A stretch of 64,000 bases of DNA, from contig UQLI01000003.1 in NCBI GenBank assembly GCA_900541715.1, positions 1-64,000 on the forward strand. Direction: 5' to 3'. The DNA comes from an uncultured Collinsella sp. (GTDB lineage Bacteria > Actinomycetota > Coriobacteriia > Coriobacteriales > Coriobacteriaceae). Below are positions 27,130 through 36,210 of this stretch, one piece after another (position 1 is the first letter of the stretch; every line of letters starts with the position of its first letter). The notes below the pieces were generated by a model. That model did no database searches, had not been told where the DNA came from, and saw only the letters and a list, made by a program, of their open reading frames with translations. The translations under genes and the position numbers were made by a program.

Positions 27130-27156
27130 AGAACATACGTTCTGTATAACGTTATA
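27130..27156. promoter_or_regulatory. SOS-box-like site plus 12-bp palindrome
   Basis: AGAACATACGTTCT fits the Gram-positive LexA box core GAAC-N4-GTTC. Two bases later comes the perfect palindrome TATAACGTTATA (27145-27156). No intact gene begins close by on either strand, so the target gene may have been lost. Confidence 0.45.
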
Positions 27157-27223
27157 GCACCAGGTGGCAGGCGTAGTTTCAATCGAAGCTACGCCTGCTG
27201 CTATATATGGGTTGATGGTGGTA

Positions 27224-27643
27224 TCAATGACCGCGATGCTTCTGTTTGCGCTTCAGTTTTCGCTGCTCGAAGCGCGCCTCCGCCTCATCCGCTCGACGCT
27301 GGCTTCTTGCTTGAGCCGATTCCCGCTTCATCGTCTCCCGCTGATTCGCGAGCGCCTGCTGCGCCTTGGTGCTCATCGCCGGCTGCTTGAGGGCTTTCGC
27401 CGCCTCGCGGGCGCGTCTCTTGGGGTTCTTCGCGGGCTCGCTCGCCTCGGACGGATCGTCACCGAAGAACGCGAGCTTCGCCCATTTGCTTGTAACGAAT
27501 CGCAGGATCTCCTCATCGGACGGCTCCGCGCCGAAGACGATGCGGGCGACGCCGTACCTTCCGTCCTCGACATGCTCCGCCATCCCGACCCAGAATTGAC
27601 CGTCGTGATATACGGTCAGGGTGGACGACACGCTGATCTGCAT
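27224..27643 (-). CDS. yjdF: YjdF family protein (DUF2992), copy 1
   Basis: This 139-residue YjdF-type protein starts MQISVSSTLTVYHDGQFWVG and has the conserved core RYGVARIVFGAEPSDEEIL. Its long basic tail (NPKRRAREAAKALKQ, ending RKLKRKQKHRG) could bind nucleic acid. The start ATG at 27643 follows AAAGGAGG. The upstream yjdF-type leader contains a CCTCC that can pair with that site. The family has no firm biochemical role; its riboswitch senses azaaromatic compounds, so a detoxification role is suspected. Copy 2 (38695-39114) is nearly identical for its first 70 residues. Confidence 0.88.
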   Translation of the reverse strand: MQISVSSTLTVYHDGQFWVGMAEHVEDGRYGVARIVFGAEPSDEEILRFVTSKWAKLAFFGDDPSEASEPAKNPKRRAREAAKALKQPAMSTKAQQALANQRETMKRESAQARSQRRADEAEARFEQRKLKRKQKHRGH

Positions 27644-27651
27644 GGTTGGTT

Positions 27652-27765
27652 CCTCCTTTATGTAGATGACCATGCAGAGAAGGGACAACCAAGGAGGCAG
27701 GTTACTGATGCGGACTAGCGCACGCCCACGACTACCCGACGGGGACTGTGTTTTCATCTCTGGTG
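27652..27765 (-). promoter_or_regulatory. yjdF riboswitch, copy 1
   Basis: The minus-strand leader contains CGGGTAGTCGTGGGC, ATCAGTAACCTGCCTCC and then the gene's AAAGGAGG. CCTCC (27693-27697 on plus as GGAGG) can pair with the ribosome site (27652-27656). The GGGTAG..GGGC..CAGTAACCTGCC order matches the known yjdF RNA motif as I recall it. Copy 3 at 39123-39236 is identical over about 140 bp, and copy 2 lies at 36783-36895. Confidence 0.75.
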
Positions 27766-27947
27766 CCCGCATTGTAGCACGCGCGGATTCACGATGTTGA
27801 TTGCCGGCGCCTAGACGGAGATGAAGGCGGTTCGTCTAGGTCAAGCCGGTCGCTCGTTCATGAAGCGGCCGATTCCCTGAAAATAAAAGGCGCCCACGAG
27901 GACACCTACAGGCTATCTTCGAACTACTTGGTTGGGGCAGACGGAGG

Positions 27948-28006
27948 AAAAAAATAGGGCAGAATCGCTCTCACGATCCCGCCCCGCAAACCCGAGGGTT
28001 TCTAAC
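27948..28006 (-). ncRNA. structured RNA downstream of Abi gene, copy A (abiF-motif-like)
   Basis: On the minus strand the hairpin AAACCC-TC-GGGTTT is followed by a stem closed by GGGC/GCCC with inner pairing GGGATCG/CGATTCT, ending CTATTTTTTT. The same architecture recurs in copy B with different but paired bases, which supports a folded RNA. Its place beside an Abi_2 HEPN gene suggests the abiF RNA motif. Confidence 0.65.
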
Positions 28007-28080
28007 TGGCTCCATTATTCCGGGCTTCTCAGTTCTGTCATTGACCCAGGTATCATCCGTCTCCTATAGCGAGTGAATAT

Positions 28081-28140
28081 AAAAATAGGGCAGAGTCGCT
28101 TGCGCAAGTCCGCCCCTAAAACCGTGAAGGTTTTGCTATC
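28081..28140 (-). ncRNA. structured RNA downstream of Abi gene, copy B (abiF-motif-like)
   Basis: On the minus strand the hairpin AAAACC-TTCAC-GGTTTT is followed by GGGGCGGACTTG..CGACTCTGCCCTATTTTT, closed by GGGC/GCCC. It starts within 10 bp of the abi stop codon. Relative to copy A, hairpin I has compensatory changes (AAACCC/GGGTTT versus AAAACC/GGTTTT). The terminal U-run fits a terminator. Confidence 0.65.
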
Positions 28141-28146
28141 TGCAGG

Positions 28147-29109
28147 CTATTCTACCAACCCGAGCGATTCTGTCAACCTGCGAAGGAACTCGAGCGCGGA
28201 GCGAGCTGCGGCGTCGGGCCCCTTGTCGGGCAGCGCCTCGGTTTCGCCGTCGGCCCTGGCGAACATCTCGGCGAGCTCGGATGCGGCGCGCGAGCGCGAG
28301 GAGCCCTCGGGTACCAAGCCGGAGTGCGCCACGAGCACGGTCGCGACCTCCTGCATGGCCGTATTCCCCATCCACTTCCTCCTGGTCGCCTTGGGAATCC
28401 CCACGGCGGCGACCCTTCGGGAGACGCCGCTGGACGCCGAGCCCCGGGCGGCGCCCCTCTCGGCGAAGCAGTTGATCAGGCACGAGCCGTGCGCGGCGCA
28501 GTTGCGGACGGACTTCACGCGCTTGAGGTCGTAGTGGGAGGCCTCGAGGCGCCTGTCGCCCCATCGCCTGGCGCAGAAGCGCACGAAGTCGATGAGGGTG
28601 CCGAACGAGGTGAGCTCAAGGAAGGCCCAGGCAGGCATGTCGCCGGAGTACTTCGCGTAGAGGCTCGAGCTGTAGGGGCTGCGGCCGCTCATCTTGAGCT
28701 CGCGCAGGCGGTACTCCCTGTTTGCAGTGGTAAGCGATGCCATGTAGTCGGCCACGATGGCGTAGCCGTCCTCTCCACGGTCCTCCATCTCGCGAAGCAG
28801 TGTCACCTTCTGGAAATGCTCGATGTCGAGCGTCATGCCGAGCAGGGCGTGGCGCAGCTCCTGGTCGAGCGCCGCGAGCAGGCGCAGCTGGCCGAAGTCG
28901 AGGTCTACGTAGCGGCCGTCGCGCGGGCCTCCCTCGTATTTCGAGAAGAGTTTGCGGTAGGATGCGAGCTTGAAGAAGTTGCACTTGTCGCGCAGGTAGT
29001 CCGCGGCCTCTTCCTCGGAACACAGTTCGAAGGCTACGCCCTTCTGCTTGAGGTGCTCTATCTGCTGCTCGATCGTGAGGATCGGCTTCCTATCGTGGGG
29101 TTCGGCCAT
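28147..29109 (-). CDS. Abi_2-type HEPN protein (AbiD/AbiF family)
   Basis: This 320-residue protein starts with the Abi_2 pattern (TIEQQIEHLKQKGVAF, then KLASYRKLFSKYEGG) and has LRHALLGMTLDIEHFQKV. It contains the HEPN RNase motif R-x4-H as RNCAAH (R202 to H207). Abi_2 proteins act in abortive phage infection; HEPN domains usually cut RNA. The ATG at 29109 follows ACAGGAGA. Two paralogous structured RNAs follow its stop, a layout known for abiF RNAs. The last 100 residues are low in recognisable motifs. Confidence 0.85.
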   Translation of the reverse strand: MAEPHDRKPILTIEQQIEHLKQKGVAFELCSEEEAADYLRDKCNFFKLASYRKLFSKYEGGPRDGRYVDLDFGQLRLLAALDQELRHALLGMTLDIEHFQKVTLLREMEDRGEDGYAIVADYMASLTTANREYRLRELKMSGRSPYSSSLYAKYSGDMPAWAFLELTSFGTLIDFVRFCARRWGDRRLEASHYDLKRVKSVRNCAAHGSCLINCFAERGAARGSASSGVSRRVAAVGIPKATRRKWMGNTAMQEVATVLVAHSGLVPEGSSRSRAASELAEMFARADGETEALPDKGPDAAARSALEFLRRLTESLGLVE

Positions 29110-29181
29110 GCTCGGTCTCCTGTCATTGATTTGAGAATCCTATTCTACCAGCATGTTTGCCCTGAATCCTGAAGGCCCGTT

Positions 29182-29579
29182 CGCCAACTCATAAGCAAGC
29201 CACCTGAGACTACTCACTTTGTTCACGAATGGCGAAGACCTGCGACCTGGGGTTTTGCAAATGGCGCGCAAGCCACCCGCGTTAATTCACTTGCGATTGC
29301 AGCTGGCGGCTTGCGGGCAAAAGGGCGGTTGAGTTTCAAAACGGGCGTTTTCGGCGCCATCGAGCATCCAAAGGCGACCCGCCGCGCACTTTGGGACAAA
29401 AACAAAAACTCAAAGCCCTGAGTTTGAAAAAAGTTTTTGAGGTTGTCCCAGCTTTTGTCCCCGAAGCCGACGAAACGCGACATCGCGTCATTCGGCGGCA
29501 CGCGTTCCGTGTCGATGCCGAAAACTGGGTGTAACTGGAGTGACGGGACGGAAGAACCGACGCCATCGAGTGGGAATAG
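29182..29579. repeat. 400-bp accessory repeat, copy 1
   Basis: It is homologous to 37313-37711 along its length, from CGCCAACTCA through TGGGACAAAAA and TTGTCCCAGCTTTTGTCCCC to GAGTGGGAATAG. It contains a minus-strand frame (29223-29501) with the GFGDKSWDN block shared with the other copy, but without a ribosome site. The gap 29110-29683 holds nothing else. A weaker relative may lie at 32690-32880. Confidence 0.75.
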
Positions 29580-29683
29580 CGACTATTCCAAGTCAATAGT
29601 CGCAAACGGCTTGCAAGTTAAAAGGAGCCCCAATGGGACTCCTTTTTCATCTTCCAGAACGTCTATTTGCAAGGTGAAGCGCC

Positions 29684-30729
29684 TTACGACTCGTACCACC
29701 GCTTCTTCAAGCGCAACGCGGCGTTGACAAGCAGGATCAGCGCCGGAACCTCGATGAGGGGGCCGACTACGGCTGCGAAGGCCTGGCCGCTTGCAAGCCC
29801 GAAGGTGGCCGCAGCGACGGCGATGGTGAGCTCGAAGTTATTGCCAGTAGCGGTGAAGGCAACGGACGCCATCCTCTCGTAGTCCGCGCCAGCACGACGA
29901 GCCGGCCATGCGCTTGCAAAGAACGTCACGACGAAGTAGACGACCAGAGGCACTGCGATTCTCAGCACGTCCAGGGGCAGGCTTGAAATCATTTCGCCCT
30001 TCATGGAGAACATGATCACAATGGTGAACAACAGGGCCACCGGAGTGATCTTGGAGGTCTTTGGCAGAACCCTGGCACTGTACCCCTCCTCGCCAAAACG
30101 CCTGACGCCTATGAACCTGGTCAGCGCACCCGCAACCAGCGGGATGCCCAGGTAGATGAGGACGCTCTGGGCGATCTGCCATGCGGACACCTCGATCGAC
30201 ATGCCCGGGGCACCCAGCATAGGCGCCAATACCGACAGGAAGAGCCACGCCATGGGACCGTAGAACGCAATCTGGAAGACGGCGTTCACCGCGACAAGAC
30301 CGGCAGCGTACTCGTTGGAGCCGCCGGCAAAGTCGTTCCACACCAGCACCATTGCGATGCAGCGCGCCAGCCCAATCATGATGATTCCCGCCATGTAGTC
30401 AGGCGCGTCGCGCAAGAACACCACGGCAAGGACAAGCATGAGCAAGGGGCAAAGCACCCAGTTGAGAACAAGAGACAGCACGATGAGGCGCTTGCTCTTG
30501 AACACCTTTGGCATCTCGCCGTAGCGGACCTTGGCCAGCGGTGAGTACATCATGAGGATGAGGCCTATCGCTATGGGAATGTTCGTCGTCCCGACGGTGA
30601 ACGATCCTATGGCGTCGGCGAGCCAGGGGAACAGATATCCCGGGCAACGCCTGCGGCCATGGCTGTGAAGACCCAAAGCGTCAGATACCTGTCCCAGAGC
30701 CCCAAACTCCTCAATCCACCAGAGTTCAT
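29684..30729 (-). pseudogene. acr3: Acr3-type arsenite efflux permease, frameshifted near the N-terminus
   Basis: The downstream frame gives about 318 Acr3-like residues with conserved blocks GTTNIPIAIGLILMMYSPL, ARCIAMVLVWNDFAGG and FTATGNNFELTIAV (ten-TM arsenite/H+ antiporter). The true start is the ATG at 30729 (MNSGGLRSLGLWDRYLTLWV), but that frame leaves the family near 30640. The family sequence GVGLGYLFP implies one base is missing around 30638-30646. It is either a fresh inactivating mutation or a read error. It is the last gene of the minus-strand arsenic operon. Confidence 0.8.
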
Positions 30730-30734
30730 TTCCC

Positions 30735-31079
30735 TCACCTCAGGTACTCCATGACCTCGGCCGGGGTGAGTACCATGCCAGCGGACACGACCTTGCCGTC
30801 GACAACCAACGCGGGCAGGCTCATTGCGCCGTAGCTCATTACGCGGTCCATGTCGGTGACGTACTCAAGCTCCGCCTCGAGCCCCAGCTCGGCGATGGCC
30901 GCTTGGGCGTTATCGTTCAGCTCGTCGTGGCACTTCTTGCAGCCGGCCCCCAGCACCTTCACCTGGCGGGCGCCTCCGCAGCCGCAGGGCTCTGCCTTCA
31001 TCTGCGGAGCGCCATCATTGCACGCGCAGGGAACGGCGGCCTTCTCTTCCTTCTTCTTTCCGAATCCGAACAATCCCAT
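30735..31079 (-). CDS. arsenic-operon thioredoxin-like protein
   Basis: This 114-residue protein has a cysteine-rich N-terminal tail (PCACNDG, PCGCGG) and a thioredoxin-fold domain with redox motif GCKKC and YGAMSLPALVVDGKVV, as in the redox-active disulfide protein 2 group. Such proteins accompany ArsP-type permeases. It lies between arsP and acr3 with short gaps, consistent with one operon. The extra cysteines may bind arsenic; that is inference. Confidence 0.85.
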   Translation of the reverse strand: MGLFGFGKKKEEKAAVPCACNDGAPQMKAEPCGCGGARQVKVLGAGCKKCHDELNDNAQAAIAELGLEAELEYVTDMDRVMSYGAMSLPALVVDGKVVSAGMVLTPAEVMEYLR

Positions 31080-31127
31080 GACAATTTCTCCTTTCGACGC
31101 GCCCGCACCGTGCGGGCTCCTAACCGG

Positions 31128-32129
31128 TTAGAACAGCGGCTGCAGGAAGTTGAACACGTAGCCGCTTATGCACATGCCGACGATGCACAGCCCCACGAAC
31201 GTCACCATTAGCTTCGGCTTGATGACGCGGGAGAGCATGGTCAGGCTGGGGATGGACAGCGTGGTGACGCTCATCATGAAGGCCAGCACCGTGCCCAGGC
31301 CCGTGCCCTTGTAGTACAGGGCCTCGGCGATGGGGATGGCGCCGAATGTGTCGGCGTAGATAGGCGCGCCGACGAGGGTGGCCAGCACCACGGCGAAGGG
31401 GTTGCCGTCGCCCAGGACCAGCTCGATCCACTCGGCGGGGATCCAGTTGTGGATGAAGGCGCCGATTCCCACGCCCAGCAGGATGTACGGGAACACCTTC
31501 TTGAACGTGCCCCAGGTCTCCTTGCGGGCATAGGCCAGGCGCTCGGCCACGGTCATGGACAGGAGCTCGGCGTCCGCCGGCGCGTCGCCGCGGACGAAGT
31601 CGGCCAGGTGCTCCTCCATGCCCATGCGCTGGATGATGGTGCCGCCGGCGATGGCGATGAGCAGGCCAACCACCGTGTAGGCAACGGCAACGCCCGGGCC
31701 GAAGATGCTCATGATCAGCACCAGGCTGCCCAGGTCCACCATGGGCGAGCTGATGAGGAAGCTGAAGGTGACGCCCAGGGGCAGGCCCGCGCGGGTGAAC
31801 CCGATGAACAGCGGGATCGAGCTGCAGCTGCAGAACGGCGTCACCGTTCCCAGCAGTGCTCCCACCACATTTCCCCAGATGCCCTTGAAGCGGCCCATGA
31901 TCTTGCGGCTGCGCTCGGGCGGGAAGTGGCTCTGGATGTAGCTGATGGCGAAGATGAGCACGCACAGCAGGATGACGATCTTCACCGTGTCATAGATGAA
32001 GAAGTGGAGCGTGCCGCCCCACTGGCCCGCTGCGTCAATGCCTAGCGCGCCCAGCAAGGCGGCGATCAGTTCGCTCAGCCACTGCATCTTCAGCACCTGG
32101 TCCAAGATGAACGTTCCGATGGATTCCAT
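31128..32129 (-). CDS. ArsP/YraQ-family permease
   Basis: This 333-residue membrane permease has about eight to ten hydrophobic segments. The diagnostic TPFCSCSSIPLFIGF block and LISSPMVDLGSLVLI match the DUF318/ArsP family, some members of which export organoarsenicals. GAPIYADTFGAIPIAEAL is a second conserved half. I chose ATG 32129 after AAAGGAG. It is the first gene of the minus-strand operon and divergent from arsR. Confidence 0.88.
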   Translation of the reverse strand: MESIGTFILDQVLKMQWLSELIAALLGALGIDAAGQWGGTLHFFIYDTVKIVILLCVLIFAISYIQSHFPPERSRKIMGRFKGIWGNVVGALLGTVTPFCSCSSIPLFIGFTRAGLPLGVTFSFLISSPMVDLGSLVLIMSIFGPGVAVAYTVVGLLIAIAGGTIIQRMGMEEHLADFVRGDAPADAELLSMTVAERLAYARKETWGTFKKVFPYILLGVGIGAFIHNWIPAEWIELVLGDGNPFAVVLATLVGAPIYADTFGAIPIAEALYYKGTGLGTVLAFMMSVTTLSIPSLTMLSRVIKPKLMVTFVGLCIVGMCISGYVFNFLQPLF

Positions 32130-32158
32130 TGGGACTCCTTTCATATTGATGTATCGAT

Positions 32159-32203
32159 ATATATCTATGTTATGACGACAATATAGGAGTCACATAGATA
32201 TAT
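32159..32203. promoter_or_regulatory. ArsR operator-like inverted repeat
   Basis: The perfect 12-bp arms ATATATCTATGT (32159-32170) and ACATAGATATAT (32192-32203) are separated by 21 nt. They lie in the divergent promoter between the arsP operon and arsR, as expected for an ArsR dimer site. Confidence 0.7.
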
Positions 32204-32259
32204 GTCAATATATGAATTTGCGTGATATACTGAAGCTGCCAGACAGACAGGAGGAAACC

Positions 32260-32523
32260 ATGGACAACGAGAGCCTCGCGGCGGCGTTCAAGGCGCTGGG
32301 CGACCCCACGCGCCTGCGCATCTACCAGGCCATCAAGGACAAGGACGATATCTGCGCGTGCAAGATTCTTGAGCAGATGGACATCACCCAGCCCACCCTT
32401 TCCCACCATGTGAAGCAACTCTGCGCCGCCGGGCTGGTCAGCTGCCGCAAGGACGGCCGCTGGATGCACTACTCCGCCAATCGCGAGACGGCAGCCGTCC
32501 TTTCCGATTGGATATCCGGTTAG
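32260..32523 (+). CDS. arsR: ArsR-family metalloregulator
   Basis: The 87-residue winged-helix repressor has the family start FKALGDPTRLRIYQAI, a metal-binding ICACKI at the alpha-3 position (compare ELCVCDL), and the DNA-reading helix TQPTLSHHVKQL. I chose the ATG at 32260 after AGGAGG; an earlier ATG at 32212 overlaps the promoter. It probably represses the divergent arsenic operon until arsenite binds the cysteines. Confidence 0.92.
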   Translation: MDNESLAAAFKALGDPTRLRIYQAIKDKDDICACKILEQMDITQPTLSHHVKQLCAAGLVSCRKDGRWMHYSANRETAAVLSDWISG

Positions 32524-33163
32524 GCCGTGACCCAGCGTGACCCCAAAGAATGAGCAAAATTGTATGGATATCCGTGACTCAAATTTGACCACATGGATTT
32601 TCGGCAATTTTTGAGACTGGGTATAAATTGGGCGAACTAGAACAAACTGCGACAAGCCGGAGCAAACTGGAGAGAGTTTTTAACTATAGGTTTGCAATTG
32701 TCGCTGGTGGCTTGCATGTGATGTCGCTTCAGATCACCTGAAAAGGGGAGGATTTGGCCGCTCTACCCTGCCCTTTTTGCTACTGGGACAAAAATGAAAC
32801 TCAACACCCTTGAGTTTCATTTGAGTTTCGATTATCAGAGCAGTTTTGTCTCACTTTTGTGCCGTTGAGTATCGCCGTGTATCGCCACGTTCGTTTTCCG
32901 TATAAAATACGAGACGACATGGAAATGCCCGCACTTTCGATTCATAGAGTGGGAGTAGGACGACAGGGTTCTGACCTGCGATTTTGAGTGCCGCACTATG
33001 CCGCTGAGTTTCGTTTCGTACGAGAGTCATGACAAAGCCACCAGCGACGGAGATGAGTAAAAGCGATTAAAGAGCCTCCGTTCCCTGCGTTGGGACGGAG
33101 GCTCTTTCTTTGCCGTTTTACTCCCTTGTCTCCGTTCGGGGATTATTTCTTGCTCATTTAGGG
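32524..33163. other. 640-bp gene-free stretch between arsR and msr
   Basis: No convincing gene is present. The middle (32690-32880) loosely echoes the 400-bp repeats (TGGGACAAAAATGAAACTCA, TGAGTTTCAT). It ends with a strong hairpin, AAAGAGCCTCCGT/ACGGAGGCTCTTT (33069-33107), which has a T-rich tail on the plus strand and may terminate either side. Confidence 0.6.
33069..33110. terminator. 13-bp terminator hairpin
   Basis: The arms at 33069-33081 and 33095-33107 are exact complements with a 13-nt loop. CTTTGCCGTTTTA follows on the plus strand. It lies after the msr stop on the minus strand and may serve that operon too. Confidence 0.7.
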
Positions 33164-34633
33164 CTATTCGCGCTGAAAGATTTTGACTAGCTTGGTGTCC
33201 TTTATTTCGTAGACAATGTCTGCGACGTTCTCGACCAGCCTCTTATCGTGGGAGACGAACACTATCGTTCCGGCATAGGCGCTCATCATCTGCTCGAGGG
33301 CTTCGGCGCTCTTGATGTCCAGGTAATTTCCAGGCTCGTCCATGAGCAAGATGTTGTATCTGCCCAGCAGCATCTTCGCGAGTAGCAGCTTGATGACTTC
33401 GCCTCCCGAGAGAACGCCAACGTCCTTTGTCAGGTCGCGCGGTCCGATTCCCATAGAGGCGAGGATGCCTCGAATTTCGGTCATGCTGTACTCGCAACCA
33501 TCCTGCATGAACGAGATCGCAGACTGACGGGCGTCGAACTTGTAGCCTGTTTGCTCGAAGTAACCGATCTCTGCCTTGGGAGAGATGTTGATACCGTCGG
33601 CGCGTCGAGCGATTGCCTTCAGCAGGCTGGTCTTTCCTGTACCGTTGCCACCGGTGATGGCCACTTTGGCACCGAGCGGTATCTCGAATTTCGCGTGGTC
33701 ATAGAGCATGCAGTTGCCGAAGCTCAAGCTGAAATCGTCTGCCGAGATGGGAAATTTACTATGCAGTTCCAGGGCCTTGCTCTGGCGGAACCGCACGGCG
33801 CGAATGCTATCTGGGGCCTCAATCCCTTCGAGCGCTTCGAGGCGCTTCTCCATGTCCTTAGCCGCCTGGTACATCCTCTTCTGTTTGGTGCCGGTTGCTT
33901 TCTGATGCCCCAATCGACCTGCATACTCGTTGCTTTTTTTCGCAGCCTTCCGCTTGGCGTCGACCTGCCGTGCTTTTTTCCGTTGTTTTTCGATGGCGGC
34001 TTCGAGGCGATCGCGCTCGCGCATCGCCTCTTCGTATCGAGTCGCCTGAGCTTTGCGCTCTTCTTCTTTCTGTCGCAGATAGTCGGAGTAGTCACCCCAG
34101 AATTCGGAAATACCGCCGTCTTTGAGCTCCCAGATCTTGTCTACCACCTGGTCGAGAAAATGACGGTCATGGCTCACGATGAGCAGAGCCCCATCAAATG
34201 CCTTGAGTTGTCCGACGAGAAGGCGGATGCCGTCTTGGTCGAGGTGGCTCGTAGGCTCGTCGGCGAAGATCGCGCTTGCATGCTGGGAGAGTGCAGAGGC
34301 AATCTTGGCGCGTGTTTCCTCCCCGCCGCTCATCGTCTCCTGCGCCACTCCGGCGACGTTGAGACGGGAGAGCACCTCACCACTGTCCTGAGCCGCATCA
34401 AGGTCGAGTTCATCGAGTTGGCCGATGAGGGCAATGCTGCCGAAGCGCCTGACGTCGGCGTCCGCAATGGTAAGATTGCCGCTCAGAATTTTAAGCAGGC
34501 TGGTTTTGCCTGCGCCATTGTCTCCCACCAAGCCGATGCGATCGTAGGAGTAGATTTCCAACTCTTCGATATCTAGGATATCGCGGCCGGCATATTCCAA
34601 AAAGATGTCTTTAGCTTTGACTATGAGTTCCAT
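33164..34633 (-). CDS. ABC-F ribosome protection protein, Msr(D)-like
   Basis: This 489-residue ABC-F protein has two ATPase domains: Walker [10 protein letters not shown] and GGNGTGKTS, signatures MSGGEETR and LSGGEVIK, Walker [11 protein letters not shown] and [11 protein letters not shown] long charged linker with coiled-coil character (about 185-265) separates them and is the region that reaches into the ribosome. It aligns by eye along its length with Msr(D)/Mel of streptococci (MELI-KAKDI opening, [23 protein letters not shown]), which removes macrolides from ribosomes. It follows the mef-like gene by 261 bp, as mel follows mef. No membrane segment is present. Confidence 0.88.
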   Translation of the reverse strand: MELIVKAKDIFLEYAGRDILDIEELEIYSYDRIGLVGDNGAGKTSLLKILSGNLTIADADVRRFGSIALIGQLDELDLDAAQDSGEVLSRLNVAGVAQETMSGGEETRAKIASALSQHASAIFADEPTSHLDQDGIRLLVGQLKAFDGALLIVSHDRHFLDQVVDKIWELKDGGISEFWGDYSDYLRQKEEERKAQATRYEEAMRERDRLEAAIEKQRKKARQVDAKRKAAKKSNEYAGRLGHQKATGTKQKRMYQAAKDMEKRLEALEGIEAPDSIRAVRFRQSKALELHSKFPISADDFSLSFGNCMLYDHAKFEIPLGAKVAITGGNGTGKTSLLKAIARRADGINISPKAEIGYFEQTGYKFDARQSAISFMQDGCEYSMTEIRGILASMGIGPRDLTKDVGVLSGGEVIKLLLAKMLLGRYNILLMDEPGNYLDIKSAEALEQMMSAYAGTIVFVSHDKRLVENVADIVYEIKDTKLVKIFQRE

Positions 34634-34894
34634 AGGTTGAACCGCCTTTTGTGTATTAGCGTTTTACTGGAAGCGCAGCCATGCCAAAAAAGATTGCTCA
34701 CGTCGATTTTTCGCCTTTGCCCAATTGCCGGCGCGAGCGTTTTGACCTTGCGCAAGCCGGCAAATCCGAAAATGATAGTTGGCGACGAATAAGGAGCGCG
34801 ATGCGGAATGTCGGTGCAATACCTCGTCGTCGCAAGGGCTTGAAGGCTGACGCTTGAACCGATGGCTGCTGCCTCTTTTTTTCGAATACTTGGG

Positions 34895-36181
34895 CTATTG
34901 AATCTGCCCGGTATCTCTTTTCCCCGCGTTTCGGACGCTCGGAGCAAGCAGCATAGCCATCGCAAGCAGTACCATGGTCGCTCCAGAGCCGACGAACCAT
35001 AACGGAGCTCCAAGCAGATCCGCAAAAACGGAGGGGGCTGCGAGGCCCATGGGCATGGCCCACGCCATGATGGTTCCGTAGAGGCCGAAAACGCGGCCTA
35101 GGTACTCAGGAGGTATCTGCTCCTGCATAAGGGCAGTCTGGGTTCCCGCGTACAACGGGGAGCATGCGCCCATAAGAAAGCTCACCGGCAGGAAAGCAGC
35201 GAACAATGACGGGCCGAGCGATCCGGATACGATTGCGGCAATGCCGAAGCCGGCAATCGCGGCGACCATGGTGAACGACCTATTGCGGAACCCTCCCGTG
35301 GCCGCCAAAATGCCGGACCCAGCCAGCATGCCTGCAGAAAAAAGGATTTCCACCAAAGCGGCATCCCCCGTGCTACCGCCAAAATGCCCCAAGGTCATTA
35401 TTGGGAACAATGCCGCGAGCGGAGAGAACGCGAAAGCGAAGACGAACCCGCACCAAAGAAGGGCGAACAGCCCCCTGTACTCCCTAATCAGCTTGTAGCC
35501 GTCCGAAATCTCAGAGAAGAGCTCTCGAACCTTATTGGAAAAGGACAAGCTGCGGTCGGCTTCATCGAGGCCCCCTGCGTCTATCTGTGCGGCGAGGACG
35601 GCTAAAGAAGCGAAAAGCGCTCCCAGCACGTCGAGGACAATCATAGCGGTAATGCCCGCCACGGGATAAATCACTGCTGCAAGCGCGGCGCCAAGAATGT
35701 ATCCGCCGGACTGAATCGCCTGAGTCACCCCCGATAGGCGAACGAGATGCTCTGGCGGGGCGAGATGGGGCGTGAGAGATTGGGAGGCTGGCGTGTAGAA
35801 CGAAGTACCAACTGCACGGAGAAACAGGGCGATGAGAATTAGCCATGCAGGTAAGCTGCCGGCCAACGAGGCAATCGCCAAGGCGGCACCCACCGCGGCA
35901 ATGAAGAGGTCGGCGCCGATGAGGACACGTTTCAAAGGCAGTCTGTCGACAACGGCGCCCGCAAGGATTCCGAACAAAGCAATCGGCAGAAAGCCTGCCA
36001 GCGATGCTAAGGAGAGGAGAGAAGACGACCCTGTCGTGAGGGCGAGATGCCAAATAAGACCCATTTGGAGAATCGAACTCGTCAATGTCGAAACGAGCTC
36101 CCCGCCCCATACGAAACAAAGCTTGAATTGCCATGAATGGCACAGCAGAACAGACCTGCCCCGAGAGGTTTCAAATATCAT
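34895..36181 (-). CDS. MFS macrolide efflux-type transporter, Mef-like
   Basis: This 428-residue, 12-TM major facilitator aligns by eye with Mef(A/E): VSTLTSSILQMGLIWHL, GFLPIALFGILAGAVVDR, LFLRAVGTSFYTPASQS, SVFADLLG. Its order with the downstream ABC-F gene matches mef-msr(D). I chose ATG 36181; a TTG at 36232 adds 17 residues but would overlap the hairpins. A strong promoter, an 11-codon leader peptide and mutually exclusive hairpins lie upstream, so drug-inducible attenuation is likely. The sequence is far from the streptococcal genes, suggesting an old branch. Confidence 0.85.
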   Translation of the reverse strand: MIFETSRGRSVLLCHSWQFKLCFVWGGELVSTLTSSILQMGLIWHLALTTGSSSLLSLASLAGFLPIALFGILAGAVVDRLPLKRVLIGADLFIAAVGAALAIASLAGSLPAWLILIALFLRAVGTSFYTPASQSLTPHLAPPEHLVRLSGVTQAIQSGGYILGAALAAVIYPVAGITAMIVLDVLGALFASLAVLAAQIDAGGLDEADRSLSFSNKVRELFSEISDGYKLIREYRGLFALLWCGFVFAFAFSPLAALFPIMTLGHFGGSTGDAALVEILFSAGMLAGSGILAATGGFRNRSFTMVAAIAGFGIAAIVSGSLGPSLFAAFLPVSFLMGACSPLYAGTQTALMQEQIPPEYLGRVFGLYGTIMAWAMPMGLAAPSVFADLLGAPLWFVGSGATMVLLAMAMLLAPSVRNAGKRDTGQIQ

Positions 36182-36210
36182 GGTTATGTCCAATCGTGAA
36201 ATGGCGTGCA

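Larger units (their letters stand above)
26486..27223. other. 738-bp stretch without a convincing gene
   Basis: It holds a minus-strand terminator (26692-26714), an SOS-like site with a palindrome (27130-27156) and a 10-bp hairpin (GCAGGCGTAG/CTACGCCTGC, 27168-27199) downstream of yjdF. Several open frames here overlap one another, lack ribosome sites and look like chance. It resembles eroded mobile-element DNA. Confidence 0.6.

Noticed and set aside
29223..29501. Minus ORF with the GFGDKSWDN block inside the 400-bp repeat
   Set aside because: Two copies share it, but neither has a ribosome site and the lengths differ. Described as part of the repeat instead.
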